From Pelorhabdus rhamnosifermentans (GTDB lineage Bacteria; Bacillota; Negativicutes; UMGS1260), in the NCBI RefSeq assembly GCF_018835585.1, contig NZ_JAHGVE010000017.1, forward strand, positions 1-64,000: a stretch of DNA of 64,000 bases, given 5' to 3'. Positions 18,428-27,977 of this stretch are shown one piece after another; positions within the stretch are counted from its first letter, which is position 1; each line of letters starts with the position of its first letter. The notes below the pieces were generated by a model. The model was not told the origin of the DNA, searched no databases, and was given only the letters and a program-made list of their open reading frames with translations. A program made the position numbers and the translations under genes.

Positions 18428-20581
18428 TTATTCCCGGGTTTCTGTGTGAGTTTTAATCGTTACAGCGATTTGATCGCCGCTTTTTACTAAGCTCGTATAT
18501 TCGGCAGCTACGCCATTGAGCAAAACTTCAATTTTACTTGCGCCGCTTGTTGCAAGCGGCGTAAAGTTAGCCGCAAGCATGACATGGCTGAGCATGGGTT
18601 GGATTTGCGTTGTTGTACAATGAATGAGGCTACCGTCAGGTGCTTCATCTTCGGGACGTTTTGTTTCGCCATTGACTGCAATATGCCAGCTCTGGACAGG
18701 AACTTGGCAAGGTTTGTTGTTAAAAGTGACTGTCATATATTCGCTGCAGTCTGTTGTAAGACCTAAAACTTGATAGAGTTTGGGTACAACTGGATATTCA
18801 ATCTCAATTTCATCCAGGGGAGCAACAGTTGCAGTGCGTTCTACTCTTCGATGATTAATTTGATATTTTGCTTCCACAAGGTAGGAGCGAAGTGAGCCGT
18901 TAATTGTATAAGAATATTCTTTTTGACCATCGTCATAGTTTGTTAACTGTAAAATTTCGTCTAATGTTTGTGCTTTATGGCAGACAATTTCATCGCGGTC
19001 AACAAGCGGTGTTTCCGGCAGGGCGTGTTTTCCGTTTACCCTAATGAGTGGATGAATAGAATAGGGCTTATTGTTAATCGTTACTGTCCAAGGTTTTGGC
19101 AGCGTAATAAGGTCTTGAACTTTCGGGGTCGGGCTTTGGCCATCGATACCCTTTTTAACGATGAGTTCATCTTGATCATGAATTTCAGCTTCATAAGACG
19201 CTTGTTTGCCATTGATGGTGATAGAGCCCATTTCACCATGCTTGCCCGGAACAAAAGTCGTTGTGCCATTAAGAGTGAGAGTAAGGCCTAGTCCCGGATG
19301 ACCCTTGAGCTCCCGTACATTAATGCCGCCAGCAAGCAAGGCATCTGCTACAGAGAGATGTCCTAGATTAAATACCTTGAGCGGCGTGTTATTTAATGTA
19401 ATAGAAATAAAATTTAGATGGCGACTTGTTGATAATTTTAGAATACCGAGTGGTGTAACGAAATCCGGCGCTTTAAGTTCATCCGGAATGATCGGAATGT
19501 CTTCAATTGATTCAGGACGACGAATAGCTACGCGCATTTCGTCCAGTTCCAAGGCATGAGCAACAGCTTTTGGAAGCAGTGGTGTGAGGGATCCTCCGCC
19601 TACAAGCAGAACGGCTTGAGGGGGTGCCGTGTTTAGCGTTAGAATTTCTTTGGCAATGGCCTGGGCTAAATCATTTACTGTCGTTTCAATGCTGGAAATT
19701 ATTTCTGATGAAGTTAGTTCATGCGATAGTCCAAGCACATCAACAAAAGGTATTTTGTTTTCAGGGTCGTCCGTTAGTTTACGTTTGATTTGTTCAGCTA
19801 CGTTAAAATCAAGCAGATATTTTTGGGATATGGCTTCGGTTATTTCATCTCCGGCACAAGGAACCATGCCATAGGCCACAACAGAGCCGGATTTTGTTAA
19901 GGCCACATCGGATGTGCCTGCTCCGATATCAACGAGTGCCAAATTTAAATGGCGCATGGTGGGCGGAATGAGTACATGAATGGCTGCAATTGGTTCGAGC
20001 GTAAGCGTCGCGATTTCAAGGTCAACAGAGTGAACAGCCGATTCGAGGGAATCAATAACTTGGCGGGGTAGAAAGGTTGCGATAATTTCAGCATTGGCTA
20101 CTTTTCCTCGTTGACCAACGAGTCTTTTGAGGTTGAGACCATCGAGGGAAAAGGAAATAACGCTGTAGCCGACGCAGTAGTAGTCGGTTGGGTTGGGGAT
20201 GGAATCTGATGTAGCTAATTGGCGTTGGGCATTTTGAATGGCTGCCAGTTCTAATGATGTTTCATCTTGAACCGTGAGAATATTATTATTGAAGGTGTCA
20301 ATTTCAGCTGAGCTTTTTATGGTACACAAAGCGCGTCCCGCAGCAGCTACGGATACTTGGCCAAGTGGTCCGACCTGTTCCTCGAGGCGGCGTTTTACGT
20401 CTTGAATGACTTTCGCTACTTCAACAACATCATGAATTTGTCCATCAAGCATGGCCCTCGTATGATGTTCTTGTCGTTCATAGCCGACAATGCGAATTAT
20501 TTGGCCATCTTGTTCCCCAACTAGGCCGACAACGCTACGTGTGCCAATATCTAAAGCAAATAAATGCTGTGGTGTGTCCAT
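18428..20581 (-). CDS. FtsA-like actin-fold ATPase with repeated C-terminal beta-grasp-like units
   Basis: A 717-residue protein. The first 390 residues or so are an actin/Hsp70-fold ATPase of the FtsA/PilM type: phosphate-1 ALDIGTRSVVGLV (9-21), phosphate-2 LALVDIGAGTSDVALT (about 214), adenosine motif LLVGGGSLTPLLP (about 325). Unlike cell-division FtsA (about 420 residues), no C-terminal amphipathic membrane helix is evident; instead about 300 residues carry units of the form TVTINNKP...VNG...DEI, spaced about 60 residues (near 495, 558, 615, with further VNG-type hairpins near 452 and 687). The pattern resembles ThiS/TGS/SLBB-like beta-grasp hairpins, by eye only. Not in a dcw cluster, so not the canonical ftsA. 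It is monocistronic; function unknown. Confidence 0.75.
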   Translation of the reverse strand: MDTPQHLFALDIGTRSVVGLVGEQDGQIIRIVGYERQEHHTRAMLDGQIHDVVEVAKVIQDVKRRLEEQVGPLGQVSVAAAGRALCTIKSSAEIDTFNNNILTVQDETSLELAAIQNAQRQLATSDSIPNPTDYYCVGYSVISFSLDGLNLKRLVGQRGKVANAEIIATFLPRQVIDSLESAVHSVDLEIATLTLEPIAAIHVLIPPTMRHLNLALVDIGAGTSDVALTKSGSVVAYGMVPCAGDEITEAISQKYLLDFNVAEQIKRKLTDDPENKIPFVDVLGLSHELTSSEIISSIETTVNDLAQAIAKEILTLNTAPPQAVLLVGGGSLTPLLPKAVAHALELDEMRVAIRRPESIEDIPIIPDELKAPDFVTPLGILKLSTSRHLNFISITLNNTPLKVFNLGHLSVADALLAGGINVRELKGHPGLGLTLTLNGTTTFVPGKHGEMGSITINGKQASYEAEIHDQDELIVKKGIDGQSPTPKVQDLITLPKPWTVTINNKPYSIHPLIRVNGKHALPETPLVDRDEIVCHKAQTLDEILQLTNYDDGQKEYSYTINGSLRSYLVEAKYQINHRRVERTATVAPLDEIEIEYPVVPKLYQVLGLTTDCSEYMTVTFNNKPCQVPVQSWHIAVNGETKRPEDEAPDGSLIHCTTTQIQPMLSHVMLAANFTPLATSGASKIEVLLNGVAAEYTSLVKSGDQIAVTIKTHTETRE

Positions 20582-20805
20582 CTTAAACTCCCTTCGGGCT
20601 TTTTTTTACATGTTCGTCTTCTATCACCTTTTCCCCTTTAAATCTTGGCAAATCATTGGTGTTTGTAGTAGCTTTTAGTGAAAATTCACAGGAAATACCT
20701 GGAAATAATCCTGGCTAACCCAAGGAAAGGGACTTTGTAGTATATTTCAGTAGCATAATTTGCTACAATATAAGAAACAGTATTTTGTATAAAAGGAGTG
20801 CTATT

Positions 20806-21651
20806 GTGGCTAATATTCAAATCGTTCTTGATAGTACAGCACATGCTTTGCCAAAGTGGCTGTTAGGCCATCCTTGTGTACATATAGCGTCACTTACTGT
20901 GGAAGTAGGCGGCAAAGAATATGAGGAAGACCAGTTGTCAACGGAAGAATTATTCGCCTTGATGAATAGTAGCGCTAGCCATCCGAAGACATCGCAGCCC
21001 CCACCGGGGACTTTTCTATCCATATATGAATCACTGCTCAAAGATGAGTGCGATATTATTGTCATTACTTTAGCAGAGGCTTTGAGTGGTACCGTACAGA
21101 GTGCCATTCTAGCTAGAGAACTTTGTTCTAAGCCTTTGCGCGTACATGTTGTCGATTCAGTTACAACCGCTATTGGTATGATAAAACTAGCTGAATATGT
21201 TATGGCTGCGGCTGAGCGTGGGCAAAGTGTGACAAATATTTTACAAGGCCTTTCTTCTGCTGTGTCAGCCACGCATACGTACTTTTTGCCAGGAACACTA
21301 GATTTTTTATATAAAGGAGGCCGCATTGGTGGTGCGGCAGCCTTGGTTGGGTCGATTCTACAGATTCGTCCTGTCTTGTATTTGGCACAAGGCAAGGTAA
21401 CGGTGCTTGAAAAGGTTCGTACCCGTCGCCGAGCCATCGATAAATTAGTAGATCAAATAACGAAAATGCCTTCGTTCGCTTATTTAGGCATTGTTCATAT
21501 TGCGAATGAGGAAGAAGCAGAACAACTTGCCAAACGTTTATCAGCGCTTTTTCCTACTGTACCTGTGATTATTTCAACAGCAGGTTCTGTATTGGCTGCT
21601 CACTTGGGACCCGGATTGTTGGGTGTGATTTTTCAAGAAAAGGTCTTATGA
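20806..21651 (+). CDS. DegV family fatty-acid-binding protein (FakB-like)
   Basis: A 281-residue DegV-fold protein. Family features: start IQIVLDSTAHALP, TSQPPPGTFLSIYESLL (about 71-87), ITLAEALSGTVQSA (about 98), VHVVDSVTTAIGM and the GRIGG loop near 176. DegV proteins of the FakB type bind a fatty acid for phosphorylation by FakA; the next gene, 19 nt downstream, is a DAK2 protein like FakA, which supports that role. GTG start at 20806 behind AAAAGGAG; a longer reading from 20785 would include the ribosome site. Confidence 0.88.
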   Translation: MANIQIVLDSTAHALPKWLLGHPCVHIASLTVEVGGKEYEEDQLSTEELFALMNSSASHPKTSQPPPGTFLSIYESLLKDECDIIVITLAEALSGTVQSAILARELCSKPLRVHVVDSVTTAIGMIKLAEYVMAAAERGQSVTNILQGLSSAVSATHTYFLPGTLDFLYKGGRIGGAAALVGSILQIRPVLYLAQGKVTVLEKVRTRRRAIDKLVDQITKMPSFAYLGIVHIANEEEAEQLAKRLSALFPTVPVIISTAGSVLAAHLGPGLLGVIFQEKVL

Positions 21652-21670
21652 AAAAACACAAGGGGGAATC

Positions 21671-23281
21671 ATGATGGAGAGTTGCAACGAAATGATTGAC
21701 GGACAGGACTTCCGTCGTATGATTGATGGAGCTTATCGGGCTTTTATTCGTGAATATGAATATATTAACAGTTTAAATGTTTTTCCTGTGCCTGACGGTG
21801 ATACAGGAACGAATATGATGCTTACGATGCAAACGGCTGCACGTACGCTGGTGAGCGCACCCGATACAGGCATCGGGCCACTAAGCAAACGTGTAGCTGA
21901 TAGTGCTATTATGGGAGCACGTGGCAATTCCGGTGTCATTTTGTCGCAAATTTTTCGGGGCATCGCCCGTGGTTTGGCAGGTAAACAAGAAGCTACATCT
22001 TCAGAGATTGGGAAAGCTTTTCAGTATGGTATTCTATATGCCTATCGGGCTGTGGCTCGTCCTGTGGAAGGAACTATTTTAACTGTCGCCAAAGGAATTG
22101 CTAAAGGAGCGCATCATGCCGTAAGGGATAATAAACCTTTAGTGGACATTTTATCAGAAGCGATTGCTGCAGGCCGGGAAGAACTTAAGAGGACGCCGGA
22201 GCTTTTGCCTGCATTAAAATCGGCAGGTGTTGTTGATGCAGGGGGGCAGGGATTGATTGCCTTTTTGTCCGGCTGTGCCGAAGGACTGAGTGGTGAATGT
22301 TTTAGTCCTGAATCTAATTTTGAATCGACTGTTGTACCGAGTGGCTATCTTCCAGAGGGGGAGCAGCCGAGTATTACGCATCCTTATTGTACGGAGTTTA
22401 TTATTCAGCCTTGTTCTATTACCTTGGAGGACGCTAAAAAATTATTAATTCCCTGCGGAGAATCGCTTGTGATGGCACCTGGCGGTGATTTCCTCAAGGT
22501 CCATATTCATAGTGCTCATCCGGGACTTGTGCTTGAACAGGCTTTGACTTGGGGCACGATTCATAATATTAAAATTGACAATATGGCTGATCAGCATCGT
22601 CATCAAGTTATTACACATCAGGCTAAGAAATTGGAAGTCATTTCAGTGGCTTCGGGTGATGGCATTAAGAAGATTATGGAAGAGCTCGGGGCGGCAGCTA
22701 TTATTGATGGCGGTCAAACTATGAATCCGCCTGTTGAACAATTTGTAGCTGCTGTACATCGTGGTCATGCTGAAAGGTATATTTTGCTGCCAAACAATAA
22801 AAATATCATTCTGGCTGTGGCGCAGGCGAAAAAACTGCTTGGCGATCGGTTGGAAATGATTGCAACGACCAATATCCCTCAAGGATTAGCGGCATTGACA
22901 GCCTTCCAGGAGGAAGCTTCACTGGAAGATAACCTGGCGCGTATGCAGGAAGCCGTGAATTTAGTTCGGTCAGGCAGTATTACCCAAGCTGTACGCGATA
23001 GTCTGATTGATGCTGAAATGGTCAAAGCCGGGTCTTATATTGGCGTGCTTGCTGGAAAGGTAGTCAATCATGCGTTAACCTTAGGCACAGCATTAATTGA
23101 TTTGACGAAAAAACTTGTTGATGCCGAGGCATCTGTTGTCAGCGTCTACTATGGTGAAGAGGTTTTGCTGCCTGAGGCGCAGCAAATTGCTCATGATCTT
23201 GCTGAGACACTGCCTGATGTGGAAATCGAACTTTATGCAGGCGGACAGGCAAATTATCATTTCTTTGTTAGTGTGGAATAG
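21671..23281 (+). CDS. DAK2-domain fatty acid kinase (FakA-like)
   Basis: A 536-residue protein with an N-terminal DAK2/DhaL nucleotide-binding domain (about 1-205): NVFPVPDGDTGTNMMLTM with the magnesium-binding aspartates and GARGNSGVILSQIFRG. Middle and C-terminal DegV-interacting domains follow (HPYCTEFIIQ near 240; SVYYGEEVLLPEAQ near 500). With the preceding DegV protein it would phosphorylate exogenous fatty acids to acyl-phosphate for phospholipid synthesis. Ribosome site AGGGGGA. Assigned from family and pairing. Confidence 0.9.
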   Translation: MMESCNEMIDGQDFRRMIDGAYRAFIREYEYINSLNVFPVPDGDTGTNMMLTMQTAARTLVSAPDTGIGPLSKRVADSAIMGARGNSGVILSQIFRGIARGLAGKQEATSSEIGKAFQYGILYAYRAVARPVEGTILTVAKGIAKGAHHAVRDNKPLVDILSEAIAAGREELKRTPELLPALKSAGVVDAGGQGLIAFLSGCAEGLSGECFSPESNFESTVVPSGYLPEGEQPSITHPYCTEFIIQPCSITLEDAKKLLIPCGESLVMAPGGDFLKVHIHSAHPGLVLEQALTWGTIHNIKIDNMADQHRHQVITHQAKKLEVISVASGDGIKKIMEELGAAAIIDGGQTMNPPVEQFVAAVHRGHAERYILLPNNKNIILAVAQAKKLLGDRLEMIATTNIPQGLAALTAFQEEASLEDNLARMQEAVNLVRSGSITQAVRDSLIDAEMVKAGSYIGVLAGKVVNHALTLGTALIDLTKKLVDAEASVVSVYYGEEVLLPEAQQIAHDLAETLPDVEIELYAGGQANYHFFVSVE

Positions 23282-23289
23282 CGGTGACG

Positions 23290-23889
23290 ATGATGAAATT
23301 AGTTGATTTATCTGTGCAGGAGTTTGTGACTCAATTAGCCAATCCCAATGGTGGACCCGGCGGCGGCAGTGCAGCTGCTTTGCTGGGACTATCAGGCATG
23401 GCTTTGCTTCAGATGGCTTTAGGCCGATTAGAGGATTCTGTTTGTCAGCAAAAGTTAGCTGCTTTTATCAAGGAGCTTATGCAGCTTATTGATGAAGATC
23501 AGCGAGCCTATGCTGCGATGGCTCATTTGCTTTCGCATGGCAAAGAAGATAAATTGCCCAATATAGAACTTGAGCAGGCTGTTCTTCATGCCATTGAAGT
23601 TCCTCATTCCGTCAGCAAGGCTTGTGTGACGGGACTCAACATGGTAGAACAAGCGATTTGTAAAGTTCCTAGTGAAATGCTGAGCGAATTACTTGTGGCT
23701 GCTGAGGCATTACAGGCTGGAGTGGCGAGCTCTGCCATGAATATGCGTGTTAATCTTGTTTTTTTACAAGACTCTGTAGCAATAGAACACTATGAACAAT
23801 TGATTGCGCAGTATCGTGAGCAAGGAAAAAAATTACTGAAGCATATAGACCAGAGTATTGTTCAGCAACAGCGGAAGGGTCACGAGTAA
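23290..23889 (+). CDS. Cyclodeaminase/cyclohydrolase family protein (FTCD C-terminal domain-like)
   Basis: A 199-residue helical protein resembling the formiminotetrahydrofolate cyclodeaminase domain: VQEFVTQLANPNGGPGGGSAAALLG near the N-terminus is the family's glycine-rich folate-site signature. Standalone versions such as FchA act on formimino- or methenyl-tetrahydrofolate, but similarity along the rest of the chain is modest, so substrate is open. Starts ATG 23290 or 23293; GTG 23284 also in frame. Lies 8 nt after fakA-like gene and is followed by a strong terminator. Confidence 0.8.
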   Translation: MMKLVDLSVQEFVTQLANPNGGPGGGSAAALLGLSGMALLQMALGRLEDSVCQQKLAAFIKELMQLIDEDQRAYAAMAHLLSHGKEDKLPNIELEQAVLHAIEVPHSVSKACVTGLNMVEQAICKVPSEMLSELLVAAEALQAGVASSAMNMRVNLVFLQDSVAIEHYEQLIAQYREQGKKLLKHIDQSIVQQQRKGHE

Positions 23890-23937
23890 AAAAGTAAGTG
23901 GCACAGCTTGTGTACAAGCTGTGCCACTTACTTTTTT
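23888..23937. terminator. Bidirectional terminator between the cyclodeaminase-like gene and tex
   Basis: A perfect 23-bp inverted repeat (23888-23910 with 23915-23937), loop TGTA, A-run on the left and T-run on the right. Confidence 0.92.
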
Positions 23938-23955
23938 TATGAGGCTGACACGAAG

Positions 23956-26130
23956 TTATTCTTTTACTTGCTTCATGCTTAAGGCAATGCGATTACGGTT
24001 TTCATCCACGCTGAGTACCAGGCATTTGACAATATCGCCGACAGAAACGACGTCAATGGGATGGTGAAAGCGTTTATGACTTAATTCTGAGCGGTGAACA
24101 AGTCCCTTGATTTTGATACCAATGTCAACAAAGGCACCAAAGTCGGTGACATTATGAACAACACCGGTTACAAGGGAGCCAGGCAGAATATCAGATAGCT
24201 TCACGAGATTTTTTCTTGTTAGCGGTTTTGGCAGATCCTCACGGGGATCGCGACCAGGCTTGGCAAGGGCCGACAAGATGTCACGCACAGTCGGTTCGCC
24301 TGCATTGAGTTTCGTAGCAATAACGGTGGCATCAGCTGTTTGGCAGCGATGCTGCACAAGAGGTAGTAATTCGCGCTTTGTCAGCTCAACTGGTGATAAG
24401 TCTAATTCATGTAAAATGGCTTCAGCCAAAGGATAGGACTCAGGGTGGACGGGTGTGTTGTCTAGGGGATTTTCACTTTGCTGAATCCGAAGAAAACCAG
24501 CACATTGAGTAAAGGCAGCAGGGCCGAGGCGGGCGACTTTGAGCAGTTCCTTACGATGATGGAAAGCACCTTGTTCATCGCGAAAGGCGACAATGTTTTT
24601 AGCGACAACACTGCTGATTCCTGCCACATATTTGAGTAATTCCGGTGAGGCTGTATTGAGCTCAACACCTACGTGATTCACACTGGATTCGACGACTGTG
24701 CCAAGGGTTTGATTGAGCTCTTTTTGGTTGACATCATGCTGATATTGGCCAACGCCAATGGATTTGGGATCGATTTTTACCAGTTCAGCCAAGGGGTCCT
24801 GGATACGACGGGCAATGGATACGGCGCCTCGTAAGGTAACGTCAAGGTCAGGCATTTCTTCACGAGCTAGTTTGGAAGCTGAGTAGACAGAAGCGCCTGC
24901 TTCATTTGTAATTAAATAACTTACATCCGTTAGTTCATGCTCAGCAATCAATTGGGCGACAAATTCTTCTGTTTCGTAAGAAGCTGTTCCATTGCCAATG
25001 GAAATGAGATTCACACCATTTCGTTTAATAGTAGCAAGGACCGTGTCTAAAGCTTGTTGCTTTTGTTTTTCGCTGTGCGTAATATAAATGGTTGATGTTT
25101 CCAGAACCTGGCCAGTCGGTCCGACAACAGCGAGTTTGCAGCCTGTACGATAGCCGGGGTCAAGACCCATGACGGTATAGCCTGCCAAGGGTTGTTGAAG
25201 CAACAATTGACGCAAGTTCAGTCCGAAGATTTTAATAGCCTGTTTTTCAGCCGTCTCTGTTAGTTGTGTCCGTAGTTCGCGTTCAAGTGCCGGAAATAAC
25301 AGCCGTTTGTAGCCATCGGCAATGGCGTCTGTCAGGACTTCTGTAAAAATAGAAGGCTGTGTTACTAATTGATCTGTGAGAAACTGAATGTATTGGTCAT
25401 GAGGCGCATCAATATGGACCTTGAGGATAGACTTGGTCTCGCCGCGGTTCATGGCCAGGATACGATGCGAAACAATGCGGTTCACAGGTTCCTGATAGTC
25501 ATGGTACATGACAAATTCTTTATCTTCCGTTTCACTGGCGGCAAGCTTCGATACAATTTGGGCATGATTCCATAAACGAGCCCTGAGTTTGGCGCGAAAA
25601 TCGGCGCGTTCACTTACCGTCTCGGCAATAATATCTTGTGCTCCTGCCAAGGCGTCTTGAGCCGTAGCTACATCTTTTTCCTCGCTTACAAAAGCTTGTG
25701 CTGTGTCAAGCAATGTGCCTGTTACTTGTTCTTGTGCTAAAATGAGTGCAGCCAGCGGGTCCAAGCCGCGTTCGCGGGCAATTTGGGCGCGCGTGCGTTT
25801 TTTTATTTTATAAGGAAGATATAAATCTTCCAAGTCTTGTAACTTCGTGCAAGATCGAATGGCGGCAGCTAAATCCTCCGTTAGTTTGCCCTGTTCTTCA
25901 ATATTGGCTAAAATGTCTTCCCGCCGTTTAGACAGGTTGCGCAGATAAGCCATGCGTTCTTCAATCACTCTGATTTGCTCTTCATCAAGTTCCCCTGTGG
26001 CTTCTTTACGGTAGCGCGAGATAAAGGGGACGGTATTTCCATCGTCTAATAAGGAGATTGTGGCACTGACTTGGCCCACTTTAAGCTTTAATTCAGTAGC
26101 AATCAATTTTGATAGCGAAGCTGTATCCAA
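23956..26130 (-). CDS. tex: Tex-family S1 RNA-binding protein
   Basis: A protein of about 724 residues, with the usual Tex order: N-terminal helical domain (KVGQVSATISLLDDGNTVPFI, written in part, with SRYRKEATG), YqgF/RNase H-like domain (VMGLDPGYRTGCKLAVVG), helix-hairpin-helix repeats (KNIVAFRDEQG, FLRIQ), and a C-terminal S1 domain (GSLVTGVVHNVTDFGAFVDI). Tex is linked to transcription and RNA handling; its precise role is unsettled. The open frame reaches 26226, but homologues start near SLDTASLSKLIATEL; I take TTG 26130 with GGTG upstream, and GTG 26139 is the alternative. That removes the apparent overlap with the divergent kinase gene. Confidence 0.92.
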   Translation of the reverse strand: MDTASLSKLIATELKLKVGQVSATISLLDDGNTVPFISRYRKEATGELDEEQIRVIEERMAYLRNLSKRREDILANIEEQGKLTEDLAAAIRSCTKLQDLEDLYLPYKIKKRTRAQIARERGLDPLAALILAQEQVTGTLLDTAQAFVSEEKDVATAQDALAGAQDIIAETVSERADFRAKLRARLWNHAQIVSKLAASETEDKEFVMYHDYQEPVNRIVSHRILAMNRGETKSILKVHIDAPHDQYIQFLTDQLVTQPSIFTEVLTDAIADGYKRLLFPALERELRTQLTETAEKQAIKIFGLNLRQLLLQQPLAGYTVMGLDPGYRTGCKLAVVGPTGQVLETSTIYITHSEKQKQQALDTVLATIKRNGVNLISIGNGTASYETEEFVAQLIAEHELTDVSYLITNEAGASVYSASKLAREEMPDLDVTLRGAVSIARRIQDPLAELVKIDPKSIGVGQYQHDVNQKELNQTLGTVVESSVNHVGVELNTASPELLKYVAGISSVVAKNIVAFRDEQGAFHHRKELLKVARLGPAAFTQCAGFLRIQQSENPLDNTPVHPESYPLAEAILHELDLSPVELTKRELLPLVQHRCQTADATVIATKLNAGEPTVRDILSALAKPGRDPREDLPKPLTRKNLVKLSDILPGSLVTGVVHNVTDFGAFVDIGIKIKGLVHRSELSHKRFHHPIDVVSVGDIVKCLVLSVDENRNRIALSMKQVKE

Positions 26131-26279
26131 ACTATTCACCAACTTTTTAAGATATGTTCTTTTTCTTTTTTCCCTATATGATTGAAAATATCCTCTTTCC
26201 TGCATTTTTTCATGGTCGCCGCACATTGCGACAAGGACTATTTCGTGATACTCTTATTTCTATTGAAGAGGTGAAACAT

Positions 26280-27977
26280 GTGGATATTTCCTTGCTGTTT
26301 GAATTAATGGAGCGCATGAGCCTGGCCGCTGTTATGGCGTTCGTTCTGTCGCAGACAACCATCTTTAGACGTATTGTCTACAGGCAATTAATCTGGCGGG
26401 ATAGAATTTTTATTATCGTTGTATTTGGTGCCATAGGTATCTTTGGTACGTATGCCGGAATTCCCATTTATGATGCTTTAGCCAATATTCGTGTGATAGG
26501 TGTTATGGCAGCTGGTTTTATTGGTGGGCCTGTTGTTGGTATGGCTACAGGACTTATTGCGGGGGGCCATCGCTATCTTTTGGGTGGATTTACAGCTTTG
26601 TCTTGTGCCATTTCAAGTGTTTGTGAGGGCCTGTTAGCCGGACTTGTCCATCATTTTTTGCCACGGAAGCCTGTTCCTTGGTGGATTGCTTTTCTGAGCG
26701 GATTTATGGGTGAAGTGATTCAGATGGGAATTATTTTAGTTGTTGCCAAACCTTATGATGTGGCAAGATCCCTCGTGAATCAGATTGCTATTCCCATGAC
26801 GGTTGTTAATGCTTTCGGTGTGGCTATTTTTATGCTTATTATTAAAACTGCCATGGACGCTCAAGATAAAATCGGTGCTGAGCAATCACAAAAGGCTTTG
26901 AATATTGCCGCCAAGACGTTGCCCTATTTACGTCGTGGGTTAAACGCTGAATCTGCGCAGGCAACAGCGCAGATTATTTATGACACAACCGATTATGAGG
27001 CCGTAGCTGTGACGAATAGTCAGGAAGTGCTTGCTTATGTTGGGGCAGAGGCAGGTCATCATGCTCCGCATTTGTCAGAGCTTACGCATATTACGCGTAA
27101 TGTGCTGACAGAGGGTCATATGGTTATTGCCCAAGAAAAAGAACAGATTGGCTGTTCCCATCCCCAGTGTAAACTAGCAAGTGCCGTTGTCGTTCCTTTA
27201 GTCCAAGTAAACGAAGTTATCGGTACGCTAAAACTTTATTATACGACGGTTGAAGCCATTGGTCAGGCGGATATGGTGTTTGCCAAGGGAATTGCTCAGT
27301 TATTTTCCACGCAGCTTGAACTAACAGAAATTGATCGGCAGGCTAAGCTTGCTTCGCATTCGGAGCTGAAGGCGCTTTATGCTCAGATTAATCCCCACTT
27401 TTTGTTTAATACTTTAAATACCATTACATCCCTTGTGCGTACTCAGCCTGATCAAGCGAGGGAATTGCTTAATAAACTCGCTAGCATGTTTCGGTTTACG
27501 CTGCATAAAACAGGCCAGACTATTCCGATTGCTGAGGAATTGGCGCAAGTTGCCGCCTATTTAGCGATTGAACAAGCTCGGCATGGTGATAAATTGGCTG
27601 TGAGTATGGCTGTTGATCAGGATCTTGAGCGATTTTTTATCCCGTCTCTTACGATTCAACCGCTTGTCGAAAATGCGATTAAACATGGTCTTCAGCCGAA
27701 AGAAACAGGTGGAGAGGTTAGGATTAAAGTGCAGGCTGTGAATAAAGATATTGAGATAGAGATTCGAGATGATGGTGTGGGCATGGATGTCATTCATTTT
27801 AATCCCCTGCAAGGTGCAGGGCGGAATTGTATTGGACTTTTGAATGTTCATGAGCGACTCCGGGGGTTGTATGGCAAGGACTATGGGCTGACCATTCAAA
27901 GTGAATTAGCAGTGGGCACAGTTGTGACCATGCGATTTCCTCAGTGCATGAATAAAGGAGGGGAAGAGGGTGCTTAA
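26280..27977 (+). CDS. LytS-type sensor histidine kinase, module 1
   Basis: A 565-residue kinase. Residues 1-210 are a 5TM-5TMR_LYT membrane sensor (MERMSLAAVMAFVLSQTTIF; GTYAGIPIYDALANIRVIGV; the conserved GLIAGGHRYLLGG). A GAF-like domain follows (about 230-370, with Cys-containing GCSHPQCKL). The kinase core has the histidine box INPHFLFNTLNTITSLVR and ATP site LTIQPLVENAIKHGL, DDGVGMD. LytS/BtsS/YpdA kinases of this form sense pyruvate or related signals. I start at GTG 26280 behind GAAGAGGTG, consistent with module 2. It overlaps the response-regulator start by 8 nt. Confidence 0.9.
   Translation: MDISLLFELMERMSLAAVMAFVLSQTTIFRRIVYRQLIWRDRIFIIVVFGAIGIFGTYAGIPIYDALANIRVIGVMAAGFIGGPVVGMATGLIAGGHRYLLGGFTALSCAISSVCEGLLAGLVHHFLPRKPVPWWIAFLSGFMGEVIQMGIILVVAKPYDVARSLVNQIAIPMTVVNAFGVAIFMLIIKTAMDAQDKIGAEQSQKALNIAAKTLPYLRRGLNAESAQATAQIIYDTTDYEAVAVTNSQEVLAYVGAEAGHHAPHLSELTHITRNVLTEGHMVIAQEKEQIGCSHPQCKLASAVVVPLVQVNEVIGTLKLYYTTVEAIGQADMVFAKGIAQLFSTQLELTEIDRQAKLASHSELKALYAQINPHFLFNTLNTITSLVRTQPDQARELLNKLASMFRFTLHKTGQTIPIAEELAQVAAYLAIEQARHGDKLAVSMAVDQDLERFFIPSLTIQPLVENAIKHGLQPKETGGEVRIKVQAVNKDIEIEIRDDGVGMDVIHFNPLQGAGRNCIGLLNVHERLRGLYGKDYGLTIQSELAVGTVVTMRFPQCMNKGGEEGA

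Noticed and set aside
20817-21437. 206-residue minus-strand frame opposite the DegV gene
   Set aside because: Antisense to a clear DegV family protein and with low-complexity composition; a codon-bias shadow.
26131-26279. Overlap of the divergent tex and lytS frames
   Set aside because: Both frames extend past their likely starts; ribosome sites and family starts put tex at about 26130 and lytS at 26280, leaving a normal gap.
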